Below are positions 1 through 12,639 of a DNA stretch of 64,000 nucleotides, piece by piece (the first letter of the stretch is position 1; every line of letters starts with the position of its first letter). The notes below the pieces were generated by a model. It was not told where the DNA came from. It saw only the letters and a list, made by a program, of their open reading frames with translations, and ran no database searches. Both the position numbers and the translations under genes were made by a program. This DNA comes from Spirometra erinaceieuropaei (lineage: Eukaryota; Platyhelminthes; Cestoda; Diphyllobothriidea; Diphyllobothriidae): contig CACRXP010000411.1 in the NCBI GenBank assembly GCA_902702965.1, forward strand, positions 293,034-357,033, given 5' to 3'.

Positions 1-180
1 TGGTTTTTGCAGGCGGCCGGGAAGAAACCCATTCTAAAGCTGGTGCCCTGGCTTAGCTTGAATATCTTGGGATTGTGGTGTTCGATAATCAATTTTGCAA
101 CCGCACCTGTTTAATCCTTTCTAATCAAAACCACATTGAAGAATTTAAGTTAGCATTTCTTGAGATAGGCCAGGTCGCAT
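1..180 (-). repeat. End of a TIR element (T family), cut by the window edge
   Basis: The block beginning tttttgcaggcggccgg is the same orientation and order as 43765-43947, including a diverged stretch around aatcctttctaatcaaaacc. It is therefore the right-hand end of a member of the terminal-inverted-repeat family described at 42963-43947. The rest lies outside the window. Confidence 0.55.
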
Positions 181-3100
181 GTCGGTGTCACCTCACGTGT
201 TTTTATACATTTAAACACTAACTACTAGATCGTTTAAACAAAAGACGCCAAATAACTCGGGCTGGAGTGACCAAGAGCTGCCAAATTCCCATTTACAGGA
301 AACTGGCAAGCCAAATCTAGCCTTCTTTATGTTGGTTTGCATGTGACTGTATGGTGTCCTCTACTGGAAGACTAGTTCGGAGTGCTTTTCATGATTGCGC
401 CCACGGTATTCTTGCCGCGGTTATAAAAGCACAACTAGTCAGTAAATGCGGTGCCGCTTTTCCCGATGAAGCCGCTCTCAGCAACGGAAACAACAGTCCC
501 ACAATCTAATCCACCTGCTGTCCTGTCTTCCGTCACTAAAAATCTGCCGTGACCTACCTTGCGTGTCATCGGGTGGCGGATAGTAGAAGAGCCGCAAAAT
601 GAAGGCACTTGGCTCGGACAATTATGCAGTCGGGGACCAACGACGACAGTGCTGCTAGGACATGGAGGACACCGCCCTATGGCACACTATAAGCTACTGC
701 ACTGTCGCATTGTAACGTGGTAATGATGAACCACTTTTGTATTCAGGGTCCTTTACCACCTCTGTGTTATGGTTAGGTTCCAACAAATCAAAATGTCCAA
801 CACTGAAAAATCCAGATGACCATTTGGAGATACACCTTTGCCGAACATTCACACGACACCTTAATAAAACTGAAACCGGCTAGTCCAGACGTCGTCAACT
901 ATAAGTTTTGAAGTTCCTGCCAAGCCCACCCTGCGCATAACCATGTATCACCATTTGCTTGTAGCCTGACACAGAGAGTAGCAGAACTCATTAAATATCC
1001 ACCGAAATTTTCGAAAAGATTTTGATGGAATGTTGATGGAGTGGGGTGGTATTGTTAGCTATCATTGAACCCCAAATTTATTCCTGTATGCTAGCATTCG
1101 AGTGTCTGATTGTGAATATTTTGGCCAACCCGTCTTGATTAAATATGGCAAAGAATTGCTGCTTAGCTAGTGTGCATTTCAGCCATCGTTTTCTTCATTT
1201 TATAAATTGTATCATGGGCAAGTTTCACATCTTGTGCTGGTTGATAGGCGCTTGCTCCTTTAAACTTAGTACCAAAAGGAGGGCTGATATCAAGTTGATG
1301 AAAAATGCAAGACCTCGGAAATGTCACAATTGTTTGAAGAAAAATATATGTACTGTTTACTTTGAAGGCCTTGAGAAAAGCGAAGATGCAGGTATCCAAA
1401 TGTACCGTATGCCATCTGAAAATTCATCCTATTGTTCAGTTTTAAAAACTAACCAAGAATTGGAAGTATACTCACTAAAGTTAAAAGTATACATCGTCAT
1501 GGCCCACTAATCAGCCTGTCCACTTTGGGCCACAATCACCGTTTCAAATCGAGAATGATACTTAACCCTGTTGTAGGCGCTAACGTATTGCTTTTCACCT
1601 TCGAAATGAATAGCCACGGATATTTCAGCTTCGGCTGTTGGGACTTGCAGGTCTTTACCTGGCCATAAGTCCGGATTGAGTAGTTCAGGTGGTTGAGACG
1701 ACTGGAGCTGGGTGGCCGCGTCCTCTTTGACCAGAACTTTGGGTTGTCTTAGCCCTGTGAAGAAGGGCCTCATCCTGCATGAGAATTGCCTCCCAAAATG
1801 TCCGAATAGTTTTGCTGTGCTCAAGAAATGACGCAGGACGCCGGACCGAGGTTCAGATGCTGCTCGGCCTTGGGAGGACGAGAAGAATTTTGAAGCCATT
1901 TGGAACTAGACCGAACACCCATTGGAATGGGTGTCTGCCTTTGTTTTTGTTTCTGACTTTGCAGGAACTTGGTGTTATACTTATCTATCCTGCTCCTAGA
2001 GGCCTGGTCGACACCGAAACACTTCTGGTTTGTGAAAGGCATGATCGTCAAAATATTTTTGCTTCGTTCAAGCCCCAGACCCCAAATGCCATCAATCAAC
2101 AGGGACTATTTATTTCTGGCAAAAGCCAAGTGGTTCTAAATGTATGCTCGCGGAGGAATTTTTAACGCCACATTCCAATAGACGAAGGATTAAAAATGTT
2201 AACCATGTTCCTGTAAAATTCCGAATTTATATAAGCATCGAAAATTAGTGCTGAGTATCGTAGATCGGGACGCTATGTCAGAAATTTTTGTGTTTGACCC
2301 CTGAGGTTGTGTTTTGGGCTTTTAAAATGCCTTATTAGCACGTTGCTCACTTCTCCTTTTCTTGTTGCCCTGTATTTTATACGGCTTTTCTCTAGAAAAT
2401 TCAAGAAATGCTTAAAGGAGCTTGGAATAAGGACGGTTCACCCTTTAAGGGGACAAAATTTGATCCGAGCGTCATTGACGTTTCTGGTGCGGCGGGACCA
2501 GGTGTTATGCCAATGCCTCCGAACCCTCCAGCTGCCTCTTCGTAGGCCCAGTCATTGACTACGATTTCAAGAGTCTACTTCCTCCCCTTGTCCTCCTTCT
2601 CTACACTCGTTCTTTAATTTCTGCGCCGAGCTCTGGGCTTAACTCCGTATCTTCCTCACCGTTCTTCGGATATTTTTTGCTCAAATAATAACCGTTGGAC
2701 CACCTGTTATATTTTCTCTCTCGATGAACGCCTCAAACACGACTAGCAGGTAGTTGTTCCCGTCACGCTGTAAAATTGGCGCAGCCGTTTACTGCCAGCG
2801 AACTATCCCTCCCACTTGATTCGCTCTGGTGCAGTGGTCGTATTTCCCGACTTGCCGGATTCGTGACAATTTATGCAATCTAGCTGTTGGGTCTTGTGCC
2901 GCGTATTCTCATTGGGGAGGGCGTTGGCCGAACCAGCGTTTTCTCAGACCGAAAGAACGACTATCAGCCAAGAGTGATTACCTTGAGCCTCCATGCCCAC
3001 TGCTGTATAAGTCCTCATCAGGTTGAAACCCCAAGCTCAGCCAAGGGTGGTATTCTATTATCACACTTCTGCCACAGGTCAACTTGGCATCCAGAGGGGC

Positions 3101-4430
3101 ATATCGGAGAAGGTGATGGACTTAATTCTCCGAGTTACTAACCGCGTTCCGAGGGCTACTCTGAAAGCACACCGTTGCAATCTGCCTTTTGTAGGTTCCT
3201 ACCGGGTGTTCGGACCGTCAATTGACAGGGAAATGACTGAACAGTCTTATTCAATAACCTTTTCATTCAGTTCACACCGGAAGACTGGATACTCGCACTG
3301 CGTCGTTGTGAGACGAGATCGAGCTGCTGGCCTTCGATTTGCGTCGAATCCTACTTCAGTGGCCATCTGGTTACGCCTACCAGCCGCGAAGTTAGCCCAT
3401 ACTCCCTCTGACTCACAGAGGGTGTGTCCTTAATCGCGACGACTTCTAGGATTATCAGACGGAGCTCACTCATATGGAGGGAATGGTTATATTTAATGAC
3501 TGTTTCGCATGATATACCATATATCTTTGGAAGATGGCACATTTTGAATTTAAGATGGGGAATGACGTCAGCCAGCAGAGCAGCCTTTGTGGATTCAGAC
3601 TCCGATGGTTCGACCGCAGCGCACGTTTTCTAGCAGCGGTGTCTTTCTAATTCTCATAACCTTAGATTAGCAAAATGCCACTTTATCAGACATACAATCT
3701 CACTCAAATGGCTGATGTGCTACCCCTGAACCCTAGTTCCTGTTCCCTATTCCCTCAAGTAGATTAATGTTGAGGATATTGAGCCTCACTCTTGTTCGCT
3801 AGCCGTTTCAAAATCGTAGTAAGACCTGTCGGTGGAGACAGGGGCGAGGAGGGGTTTTCGCATTCGTCGGGGTGTTTTTCTGTCCAGTTCTCACGACTTC
3901 CACGTGAGAAGTAAAACTGCAGTCTGAATCGTAAGGCTGCACAGACTGAACGTAGGCCATAGCGTCTCTTTGATAACAATGGTCAGGGGAATCACGGCAC
4001 GAGCAGCTCTCAAATCGCTGCAGTCGTCATTTGCGGGAATTTGTTGCGTCCAACTTGAAGGGGTGGTCAGATCGTGTGGAGCGAATCTTCACCCTTTTCG
4101 CTGCTGGCTTGTGCTCTCAGCACTCTTGCCGTCTCTGTTTAGTCTTTTTTCCTCAACTGCGCTGAAGGCTGTTAACGACTTGCTTGGTTTTTACCAGGAC
4201 TGTGGGTAGTTCGATCTCGGACTAACCACTTCCTCGAAATATCTGCCAGGGGTATTATAATCCTGCAACCGTGTGCTCCTGTCCACTGCAGTGTACTGCA
4301 ACACACTGATGGAGCGCTCGTTCGCAGGTGATTATGACAGCTTGTGTGGTTGATTTTTATGAGACTCAAAGCTTCCATCCACCCTTGAGACCTGATTCGC
4401 CTGTAGTTGTGAGCTAACTCAGTGTGTGCC
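181..4430. other. Unassigned upstream DNA
   Basis: I see no gene here. Open frames of 60-136 codons occur on both strands but have no recognisable domain, and many overlap antisense to one another. A minus-strand frame at about 3764-3979 and the frames at 1507-2165 look like decayed repeat coding sequence, but I cannot name a family. Confidence 0.4.
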
Positions 4431-4439
4431 ATTCGTTGG

Positions 4440-6080
4440 TGGGCTGTTAAGATTTGTCCCATAGTACGCTAAAGCACGTCTCCGGTCGTTCTGACTTTTT
4501 GTCACTAAAACACAATGGGCGAATTTCCCACGGGTTAAGCTTGTCGGAAGTGAAGTTGAGAGCGAAAGAAAGGGGCTTGTGATCCGTGGACACAGTGAAA
4601 TCCCTGCCATCAAGGGATTGCTGGAAGTGTTTCACGGCGAGGAAGACAGCAAGGAGCTCCCGCGTCAACCATGGGGGAGGTGGGAGCATCGGGAGAAAGA
4701 GGCGTCAGGGGAGTGGCGTCGGCCAGGGGAGCCTTTACATTATCAAAGGCAGCAATGGCGTCGGCAGACAACTCGAAAAAACCTTCGGGACCCGAGAGGA
4801 GGCTCGTGAGCAGCCGGATGGTGTCGGCGGTAGAAATTAACCATACCCAGAAATCGCTGCAGCTGACGTTTGGAAGAGGGGGGAGGGAAATCATGGATGG
4901 CCGCAACCTTCGAGGGAAGAGGATGGATCCCGTGGGAGTCGACCAGATGACCGAGGAATTCTAGGGAGGAAACACCGAAGACGCAATTAGACGGGTTGAG
5001 AACAACGCCAAATTGTTAAAGGCGGTCGAACGCCGTTGCAAGATTCTCCATATGTTCTTCGGTGGCGGAGCTGGCTACCGACAGATCATCAATGTAGACG
5101 TTGACAAATGGCAGGCTGCGAAGCACTCTGTCTACGAACCTCTGAAAGGTCTGGGAGACGTTGCGGAGCCCAAGCGGTATGCGGAGGAACTCCAAGAGGC
5201 CAAAAGGAATGGTGACGGCCGTCTTTTAAACGTCCTCTGGGACAATGCGAATTCGGTGGAAAGCACAGACTAGGTCAATTTTCGAGAACCCCGATTTGCC
5301 GAATAGGACTTCAGCATAATCCTGATGATGTGGGACAGGGTGTAGCGGTCTGGGACAGTAACGTTTTTCAAGGTCCTGTAATCACCGTAGGGGCGCCAAT
5401 CACCAGTGGCGACCTTTGGGATCATGTGGAAAGGCGAGGCCCAAGGGAATTTCAGACTGACAGATCATGCCCATCTGAAGCATGTGCTCGAACTCGGCCT
5501 TGGCGGCAAACAGTCTTGCGGGTTCGAGACGGTGGGGCAGAGAAAATGCGAGAGGGCGAATGATCCGGATGTGGTAAACAACGTCGTTTGGTGGAGTAAA
5601 AGCGCTGAATTTGGGACGAGTGAGACTGGGGTATTTGACGAGGAGTGGTCGAAATGGATTTTTAGGTTCAGGGTCCAGGACGGCGAGTTGACGGGAAGCG
5701 TAGGCAGAAGAGATACTACGGACGGTTAGGTTGGTGGTCTGATCGTGTAGACAGGACTGACGGCAGTCAACCAGGAGATCGAAGGTGACGAGGAAGTCTG
5801 TGCCGATAATGGCACAGATGTCAGCGACGACGAAGACCCAGTAGAAAAGGCCGATGTCCAGAGAGAGAGAGAGGGAGAGAGAGTAGGTGCCGAAGGGGAT
5901 AATGGGCGACGCGTTGACAACTTGAAGGAAAAGACCAGGATTGGAGCGCCGACGACCACCTGGTGTGGGCGGAATGGCACTGAAATGTGCACCAATATCA
6001 ACCAAGAAACGCCCACCACTCCGGATATCGCGGACATAGAATGTGCAACCAGGATTAGAGCAGCCAGGATCATTGGCTGC
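4440..6080 (-). mobile_element. Decayed Ty3/gypsy-type LTR retrotransposon pol (protease, RT, RNase H)
   Basis: Read on the minus strand in the correct 5' to 3' order. Near 6000-5950 is a retropepsin-like start, LVDIGAHFSAIPPTP, where the usual D-T/S-G has become D-I-G. It is followed by a linker with LAVLDPEP and the pre-RT segment [14 protein letters not shown] (about 5500-5450). The RT catalytic box YIDD is encoded at 5096-5085, then FGVVLNPSNCVFGVSSLEFL and GHLVDSHG. The RNase H segment reads RELLAVFLAVKHFQ and STDHKPLSFAL (about 4660-4560). Frameshifts and stops break the frame, including a stop just after AFDRL near 5030. A (GA)n-like run at 5859-5883 lies inside it. No LTRs or complete integrase were recognised, so this is a dead fragment. 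Confidence 0.85.
5859..5883. repeat. Short GA microsatellite
   Basis: A run of GAGAGAGA with one interruption lies within the gypsy relic. On the coding strand it adds an SLSLSL stretch after the protease motif. Confidence 0.8.
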
Positions 6081-6562
6081 ACTAATCTGCGGGCTGACCC
6101 GTCTTACTCGTTTGCTCTGCTTGGGGATTCAGGAGCAGGAGGAGATGCAGCAAGGGGCTTTGGTACCAAAGGAGATGTGATACCAGCAGCTGGCGGATGT
6201 GTTGGAACAGGATGGGTGTACAAACTGGACATGTGGAGTGGGCAGCTTCGTTTGGTTCTGAGATGAGGGAGAAATTGCCTGCTTCTGGAGCGAAGCTATA
6301 TTGATAAGAAGAAGCGCTCGCTGGAACAGGACCTTTATTCGTCGGACGTTTCGGATTCACACTTGAACCCATCATCAGAGACAGCGGCAGAAACGGGTGA
6401 TTCGTGCACAGTGTGTTGCAGTATTTCTAGGATACATTCGCTATGCTACCGCAAATCTATAGTAATTAGCCGCGCTCCCCTTCCCCAAGAACTGTTGCCC
6501 GCTGGTGTGCTAAATGCTTGATGGCCGGCCGATAAGTTCTTAATTGCTGAAATCTTATCACC

Positions 6563-6903
6563 TGGCTTGAATGCTGGCGTGGTGATTGCTCGGCTATCTA
6601 GCTCACCGGCTTGCACGCTCCCCGAGTGATCAGTTACTTTGACCAGCCAATGCTTAAACACGGAATATGGAGTGGGGATGCACTTGTTGATAGATTGAGG
6701 TTCTCGTGAGAGAGAGAATAATCGCGTGAGCCGCGAGTTGCTTGATTCATGGTTCACAGGACCTCAGTCTATCAACAAGGGCAACGACATCCCAATCCAT
6801 ATTCCATGCTAAGGCATAGTCTGGCCAAAGTAATTAACCACTCCGGGAGCGCACAGGCCGGTGAGCCAGATGGCCGAACAATCACCACGCCAGCATCCAA
6901 CAC
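6563..6903. repeat. Large imperfect inverted repeat (foldback)
   Basis: The left arm, about 6563-6700, and the right arm, about 6765-6903, are reverse complements with scattered mismatches. Matching blocks include gctggcgtggtgatt against aatcaccacgccagc, gctcaccggc against gccggtgagc, and ggaatatgga against tccatattcc. The loop is about 65 bp. The right arm runs into a copy of the S repeat (6895-7060). Confidence 0.8.
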
Positions 6904-7060
6904 AGGCGCAGGGATGGTGTCTTGAGTAGGAGTTATTTTGTAGTGGTAATAGAGCTACGCAGAATCTACCCCACCCTCCCCTCCCGCACATACAGAAGGC
7001 AAAGTCAATGAGACCGGAGGCGTGACCGGGCGCAGTGACTGACAAGGTTAAGCAGTTCGC
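6895..7060 (-). repeat. S repeat, diverged copy
   Basis: The reverse complement contains gcgcccggtcacgcctccgg, then a G-rich stretch and ggtggggtagattctgcgta, in the same order as the copies at 23690-23970, 30960-31210 and 60520-60850. It has no coding capacity I can see and may be a SINE or MITE fragment. Confidence 0.5.
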
Positions 7061-7169
7061 CTGCGCGTGCCACACGCCTATTCCGCACATAACTGACCAG
7101 GTTTCCACACAAGAGAAAAGGAGGAGAGGCTCGGGTTCCGATCAAATGGGGACGCTGTAGAAGCCACGT

Positions 7170-7290
7170 TAAAATGGAGCCGTTACAGCCTGATTATCCA
7201 TCCTTAAGGGAGAACCGAGTAATCCCGTCAGTTGACAGCCTGCCAAGTCACGACTTTTAATGAGTCACTCTATTTTATTGGAACGCCAGA
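7170..7290 (+). repeat. R repeat, short fragment
   Basis: It contains gtcagttgacagcctgccaa followed by a sequence resembling gcacgactttcagtgcgtcc, matching the R repeats near 25490-25530 and 39490-39520. Confidence 0.55.
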
Positions 7291-7599
7291 TTATTTTTAT
7301 TAAAAAGAATGCGCCAAGTACTGTGTAGACGCAATCCTCAGCTCCGAACTCACTCTCATCCTTCTATCCCCCTGGCACAAGTCTACTCTCCGAGCCGGTC
7401 AGTTGTCTGATGACGGGGGTTGAGCCCAGTGGTTGAAAGGGGCAGATAGCCCGTCTTCGCGTGCCACACACGACTTGACACCTACAAACCCAGGTCTTTA
7501 CATTGGTGGGTTGGCTGTGAGAGGGCCATAGAGGCCACATGGAGAAGAAGCCAAACAACACGCTCCTCATTTACACGAGAAGGGCCTATTCCTTGCTCA

Positions 7600-8560
7600 T
7601 AGTGGGTTATGTGGGAGCGGATTCGGGTGTGGTGTATGTGCTAGTGAGGAAGGGTATGGTGTTTTGGTTTGGCTGGCGGTGGCGGTGGCGCTTGTGGTCG
7701 TCGCCGCCACCACTGCGGACGCTGCACATTTTGCGCGGAGTGGCGATGGAAACGTTTGCAGAGACAGCAGGTGAACTTGTCGTGTTGTCGTTGCATTGGC
7801 TCCAGAATTGTTTGACGAGGCCGATCCGTGTGCAGGATTCTCGTTGATAACGTAGGCCTGCTGGAGGGAGTTGGGCGTCGGTGTCGTGGGTTGAAAACAT
7901 TTGAGACTTGAGAGCCGCTCTTTCGGCTCTGCCATCGGTGATTTGGTTGTCTTCCGCATGTCGGCCGATCCTGAGAGAGATGTTCCCAGGTCTCCTGGTT
8001 GATTTATAGATCTTCGTGGGAGATTTTTAGGGACTTGTGACATCGTTTCAGCTCTCCGTGTTAACCAGCACCCTCTGTGAAATCACCGTATAGGATTTGT
8101 TTGGGCAAGCGTTCGTCCTGCATCCTCACTACGTGGCCGCTCCACCGTAGTTGCTTATTTTCAACGTGACGTAGATTTTGAGGATTCGAGCTCATTCCAG
8201 GACTTGCCTGTCGGGGACTATGTCTTCCCACCTAGGCTGCGGGGTTCTCCTGGGGAATCTAGGAGGAATTGGTTTAGTTGCCTGACTTGTTTGGTGTAGA
8301 TGTTTCACGTGTCCGCCTCATAAAGCACGCCATCATGTCTACCGCTCTGTATGTCTTGGTTTTTGTGTTGAGCTGAGGTTTGCACCAGTTCCACGTCCTC
8401 TCCCGCCATCATATTAGGCGCTCAGTCACCCGTACAAAATAAGTCATGGACGATAGTCCGGGATACCTCCGAGGACGCTTTATGGCGACGAATGTTGAAT
8501 AGTTTCCCTCGATTTAGTAACTGATATCGACCCCGACCTCCCTCTCAGGTAGGCGTCCAT
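7600..8560 (-). mobile_element. LINE reverse-transcriptase C-terminal fragment with zinc-finger-like tail
   Basis: Translated across frameshifts on the minus strand, the order is that of a LINE RT 3' half. It has a segment ending IVHDLFCTGD near the lost catalytic box, then YRAVDMMACF, KQVRQLNQF and the conserved LRWSGHVVRMQDERLPKQ (about 8150-8090), followed by a basic linker. Near 7740 a diverged C2H2-like FTCCLCKRFHRHS appears, as in flatworm LINEs that carry C-terminal fingers. Several stops show that it is inactive. Confidence 0.7.
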
Positions 8561-11399
8561 CAGCATGGCAGAAAACACGGAACCCGAATAATGTGGGGGT
8601 GAGTACGCAGCACAAATTTAGTGGTAAGGCGCGGATATGAGTATCCCCCTGATCTCTACTCCTAAGGAGATTCTATTCGCTTCATTGAGGCATTGTCATG
8701 CTCATTAACAGTATCTTTCGATGTCCATTTTCATTAACAACGCCACCCTCTTCCCCAGACATGGTACTGACAGGCTCCCTCAATCACACTGAACCGTAAG
8801 TCTCAACGTATTACAATGATGGGTGGCCATTCGCCCGATGTGAGCCCTGTTACATCAAACTTCACCTTGAGCATCTATGACGACGGAGATCGCAACCATC
8901 AATCAGTTTCATTTCGGCTGTAGGCACCGTTGGCTGGCCAGAGTTAATTATCATCTGTCCTTGCTGCAGCCTACCGCGGCATGTGCCAGTTGCTTTCTCC
9001 CACTCTCATCGAATCTAGTGATTGGCGTTCAGTCGACCATATTGGTCCCTGCCACTTCTGACTACGTCTTATATGGCGTTTCTGATAGGCCATATCGTTA
9101 ACAGTCGACTTTCTATCAGTCGCCGACAAGACAGCTAAAAAACTGTCTGATCCTTCATATGTCGCCGGTCACCGTATAGCACCCTCTTTTAGCTTCTACC
9201 CGTAATTCAAATAGGGACTTTTAGAGAAGGCGATGAGCTGTGCTGTCGATAGGTGCAGAAAAGTACATGTTGTTTTGACGAACACAGCCACCCAAATCCA
9301 TAGCTCTCTCCCATGGCCTCTTTCCTACTCGACTGAGTGACACGCAGCTCTCCATAGTGAACTCTGGCAATCACAGTTTGGCTTTGCATATCTGTTGTTG
9401 CAAATACCGCAGTCATCAGTCAGGTTTCTGCTGATCAGCAACAAAGTCGACCTTTGAGGCTCTTAGTTTTTCCCAATCACTAATCAGGTCGTTGGGGTGC
9501 GTCCGCTATCTGTTTCTAATGCCATCTCTTTTGCTGGTAGATAATCGTCCTTCTTTTCCTTCCCACTATTATTCCGGCTAGCAGTTTCGTGTCCCAGACG
9601 GAGAGCCTTACTGTCCCTGGTTACACCTTTTTCTATCTTTTGCACTTATTTCCTTGCCTTCAGCCAATTTTCTATTGGTCGCCCACGTAGCTTTCACTTC
9701 TCACAGTCTCCAGCGCCGCCGCTCATCCATATCGATTCGGTTCGCTTAACATCCGTGACTCAACCTCCGGTCTAAGATGGCGCGAAACGATCGATATTTC
9801 TCGATTCACAAATTGTCATCGTCCGGATGACGTTCGGGCTCGTGCGCTTCGGCTGACACTCGTCAGGCGAGAACGCTAATTGCAACTGTTTACGGTGCTG
9901 AGTGTACCCTCGACCTCACTCCAAGATTTTTTACCTAACCGTCTTCCTTGCCTTCTGATTCGAGAAACTCCAAGTTATCATCCGTCCTGCCCCCCTCACT
10001 TACGTGGTTTCCTGGAAACGCTCGTTCCTCCTTGTCAATATCATCCATCCCACTGCTCACCTGAATGTAATTAATTGGTGATTGCAAGCCTGGCCGTAAT
10101 GACTATGCTTCTTCCTCTTTTGATTTGTTTATCAAGTATGGTTAGCGTCTTTACGATCAGTCGATCTTCGGCCTATCAGAGACAAATCTGGCTATAATGT
10201 ACATACAACGTTGATATAATGGGGGTTTCATGATGTTTTTGTTAAATCGCGCAGGTACGCCCATTGGCGGCCTTATGCGCCCATTAATCTGTAGAGTCAA
10301 AGAACTTCATGTCGGTACGTTTGTGTCCGTACGTCTACCCATTAGTGAAACATGAGCTTCAGAGTAATATACTTCTTCTGTCTTTAGCTGTAATGCGCCT
10401 CACTTAACTTCATCCTCGGCTCTGATCGGCTTCAACCTTGTTTTGATAAGCGTTACTGGTATAGCGCAGATCCTTCATTGCCTTCACAGACATACCGTGC
10501 CCCCCCCTGATTGCATTCCAGTGAAGCAGTTGACTTTGCGGTATGAAGAAATTATTAAGTTTACGCTGACATTTTATATTAACAGAAAACCTTATCCACT
10601 GGGGTTCAGTAGATTTCAGGATATACGGTTATGCTTTTCGCTGTTATACAGTTGGGCACATAGAATCTGAATAGTTATCAAAAATGCAATTTTATCCTGC
10701 GGTATGCCGATGTCAAGCCATCGTACGGCGTTCGTTCAATGGAACTATATACCTCTTCGCAATAATAAGTGTATTTAATAGCAGTTTACAGGCATTGCCA
10801 AAGAGGGATAAAGCATGGAACGGGCTACCATTGAAAAAAATTTCTGAGGAAGTGTATATCGATTATGGTGTTTTTGGATAGTTTGCATGGTTCAGAAGAA
10901 AAAATCCTCCTGCCCGTGATATTACGTCAGTCCAGAAAGGGATGGTTAACACTGCATCGGATGTTTTCAGTCTTCATTTCTTTTCATGATTTTGACTGGA
11001 CCTAACGGAAGCATTGGAGAACATTTGCTCGCGTCGGCTGAAGAAATTGTCCCTAGTGTTTGGGCTGAAGAGTCAACACCAGTTCTCACCTGACGAGACC
11101 GGCCAGGGGACCAGAGGCCACGAACTACATCACTACGGCAGATTAATTCCTTGGATTCAGCGTCCGAAAATTCTCGGAGTTTCTCTGCGTGCAAAAAAAG
11201 AGTAATAATTCTCTTAAACACTGGATAATTTTGTAGAATTTTTCTACTCCTGGGTAACTTTTCTCAAATTGCAAATGTGTTCACAGAAAAAAACTGACGA
11301 CATTTACCGGTAATTACCAGAGACAAAAATAAAAAGACCTCGTGGTGGCTATTACGTCAAGGGTGGTCAGTATGTTTTAAAAGTGGTAAGCAAGCTAAA
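8561..11399. other. Unassigned upstream DNA
   Basis: I recognise no coding, RNA or mobile element sequence here. Open frames are short (under 90 codons) and resemble no family I know. Confidence 0.4.
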
Positions 11400-11830
11400 C
11401 GTACGACTGTTTAAAAGCCTAAACAGCAAAATATTCCCTTTTGTAATCAACAAAAACACGAGAGATCAAGGCTTGTAAGCCCTCAACGTTCATGGTTTGA
11501 CAAATGATGGCGTTACGAAGTTAAAACTCCTTTGGTAATAAAATGCTAGACGGATTCTTTTTTACTCTGCTCAGCAGCACGCATGAGGCTAGCTAAAAAG
11601 GAAAAGTATTCCAGGCTAGGTCTAACGTACATTTTGTAAAGGCGCATTCGAATATCGCTAGTTCTTAAATTTTGGAGAATAAACTCGGTGACTCTGCATG
11701 CTTTGGAGACTACCAAGGCTCAGTTTTCCGAAAGGTTAAGACTGATGGAGAATGATACTCCCAGATCCTTACTAACTCCAGGCACATTCATAAAGTAACC
11801 GTCAATATTATTTTTGTAACTGAGGCATGT
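11400..11830 (-). mobile_element. CR1/jockey-like LINE RT 3' fragment
   Basis: The minus-strand translation gives SKDLGVSFSISLNLSEN, then RMRLYKMYVRPSLEYF and a diverged QSKKESV..FITKGVL. This is the typical thumb segment (KLYxxxVRPxLEY...VQRxFTK) of non-LTR RTs. Stops interrupt it. Confidence 0.7.
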
Positions 11831-11844
11831 ACAGCAACTGCCAT

Positions 11845-12635
11845 CAATAATTCCGAACTCTCTCTTCTAGGCTATACCTGCTTTCGAAATGATCGTCAAG
11901 ACAGCCGCCGTGTGGTAATCTGCATCTACGTTAAGCACACACTTGCATTGGTGATGTTCAACATGGCAAATGGAGTTTTCATCATCCAAGTGTACTTTCA
12001 TGTCACTTGGTCCTGCCAAACTCCCTGGTCCCATAATTTTTCAGAATAACCCACTCTCAGAATGCCTCACCATAAAGGACCTAGGTCTAAGTTATACAAA
12101 TAAGCTTGCTTTATCACCTCATGCAGATAGAATCTCTGCCAAAGCCGCGCAGATATGTGGATTCATATCGCATAATTTTTTCCTTCCGGAAATGAAGCTA
12201 AGACTTTATCAAATGTTTGTTCTTCCCGTCCTCGAATATTGCTGTCCTTTCTTCGCTTTAGTGAACGCCTGCGACCGTAATAAAATCGAAAATGTTCAGA
12301 GGGTTTTCACCCGGAAACTGTTCTCTCAAGCTTCGTCCAGTATTTCTTATACTCAGAGATGTCAGCTGGCGAACATGAAGTTTTTGTGGGTTAGAAGACT
12401 CGAAGCTGGCCTTTGCTTCCTTTTTCGCATCAACTCTAGCTCCAATCTTCCACTCATTGATACTCTCACTGCGAGAGATCAGTCTTATGCAACGCGCAAC
12501 TCCTTCATGGTGATTTCGCCGCCTCTTTGCACTACATCTAAACGCCCTCTCTTCTTTGCCTCCAAATATGCCTTCCTTTGCAATAATCATCCACCAGAAG
12601 TTAGTTCATCGCCTAAGTTACTGGTATTCAAGTAA
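11845..12635 (+). mobile_element. CR1/jockey-like LINE: endonuclease scrap joined to RT C-terminus
   Basis: At 11845-11945 the + strand reads SELSLLGYTCFRNDRQ and VVICIYVKHTL, like the APE-type endonuclease segment of jockey/CR1 LINEs. It then jumps, after a large internal deletion, to an open frame of about 220 codons with TIKDLGLSYTNKLALSPHAD, RLYQMFVLPVLEYC and ENVQRVFTRKLF, the RT thumb and C-terminus. The catalytic RT box is absent. The element is divergent from the fragment at 11400-11830. Confidence 0.8.
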
Positions 12636-12639
12636 AAAT

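Noticed and set aside
1145..1510. 121-codon + strand open frame
   Set aside because: No start context, domain or homology that I recognise, and the opposite strand is open over the same stretch.
7539..7847. 102-codon + strand open frame
   Set aside because: It is antisense to the LINE RT tail at 7600-8560 and low in complexity.
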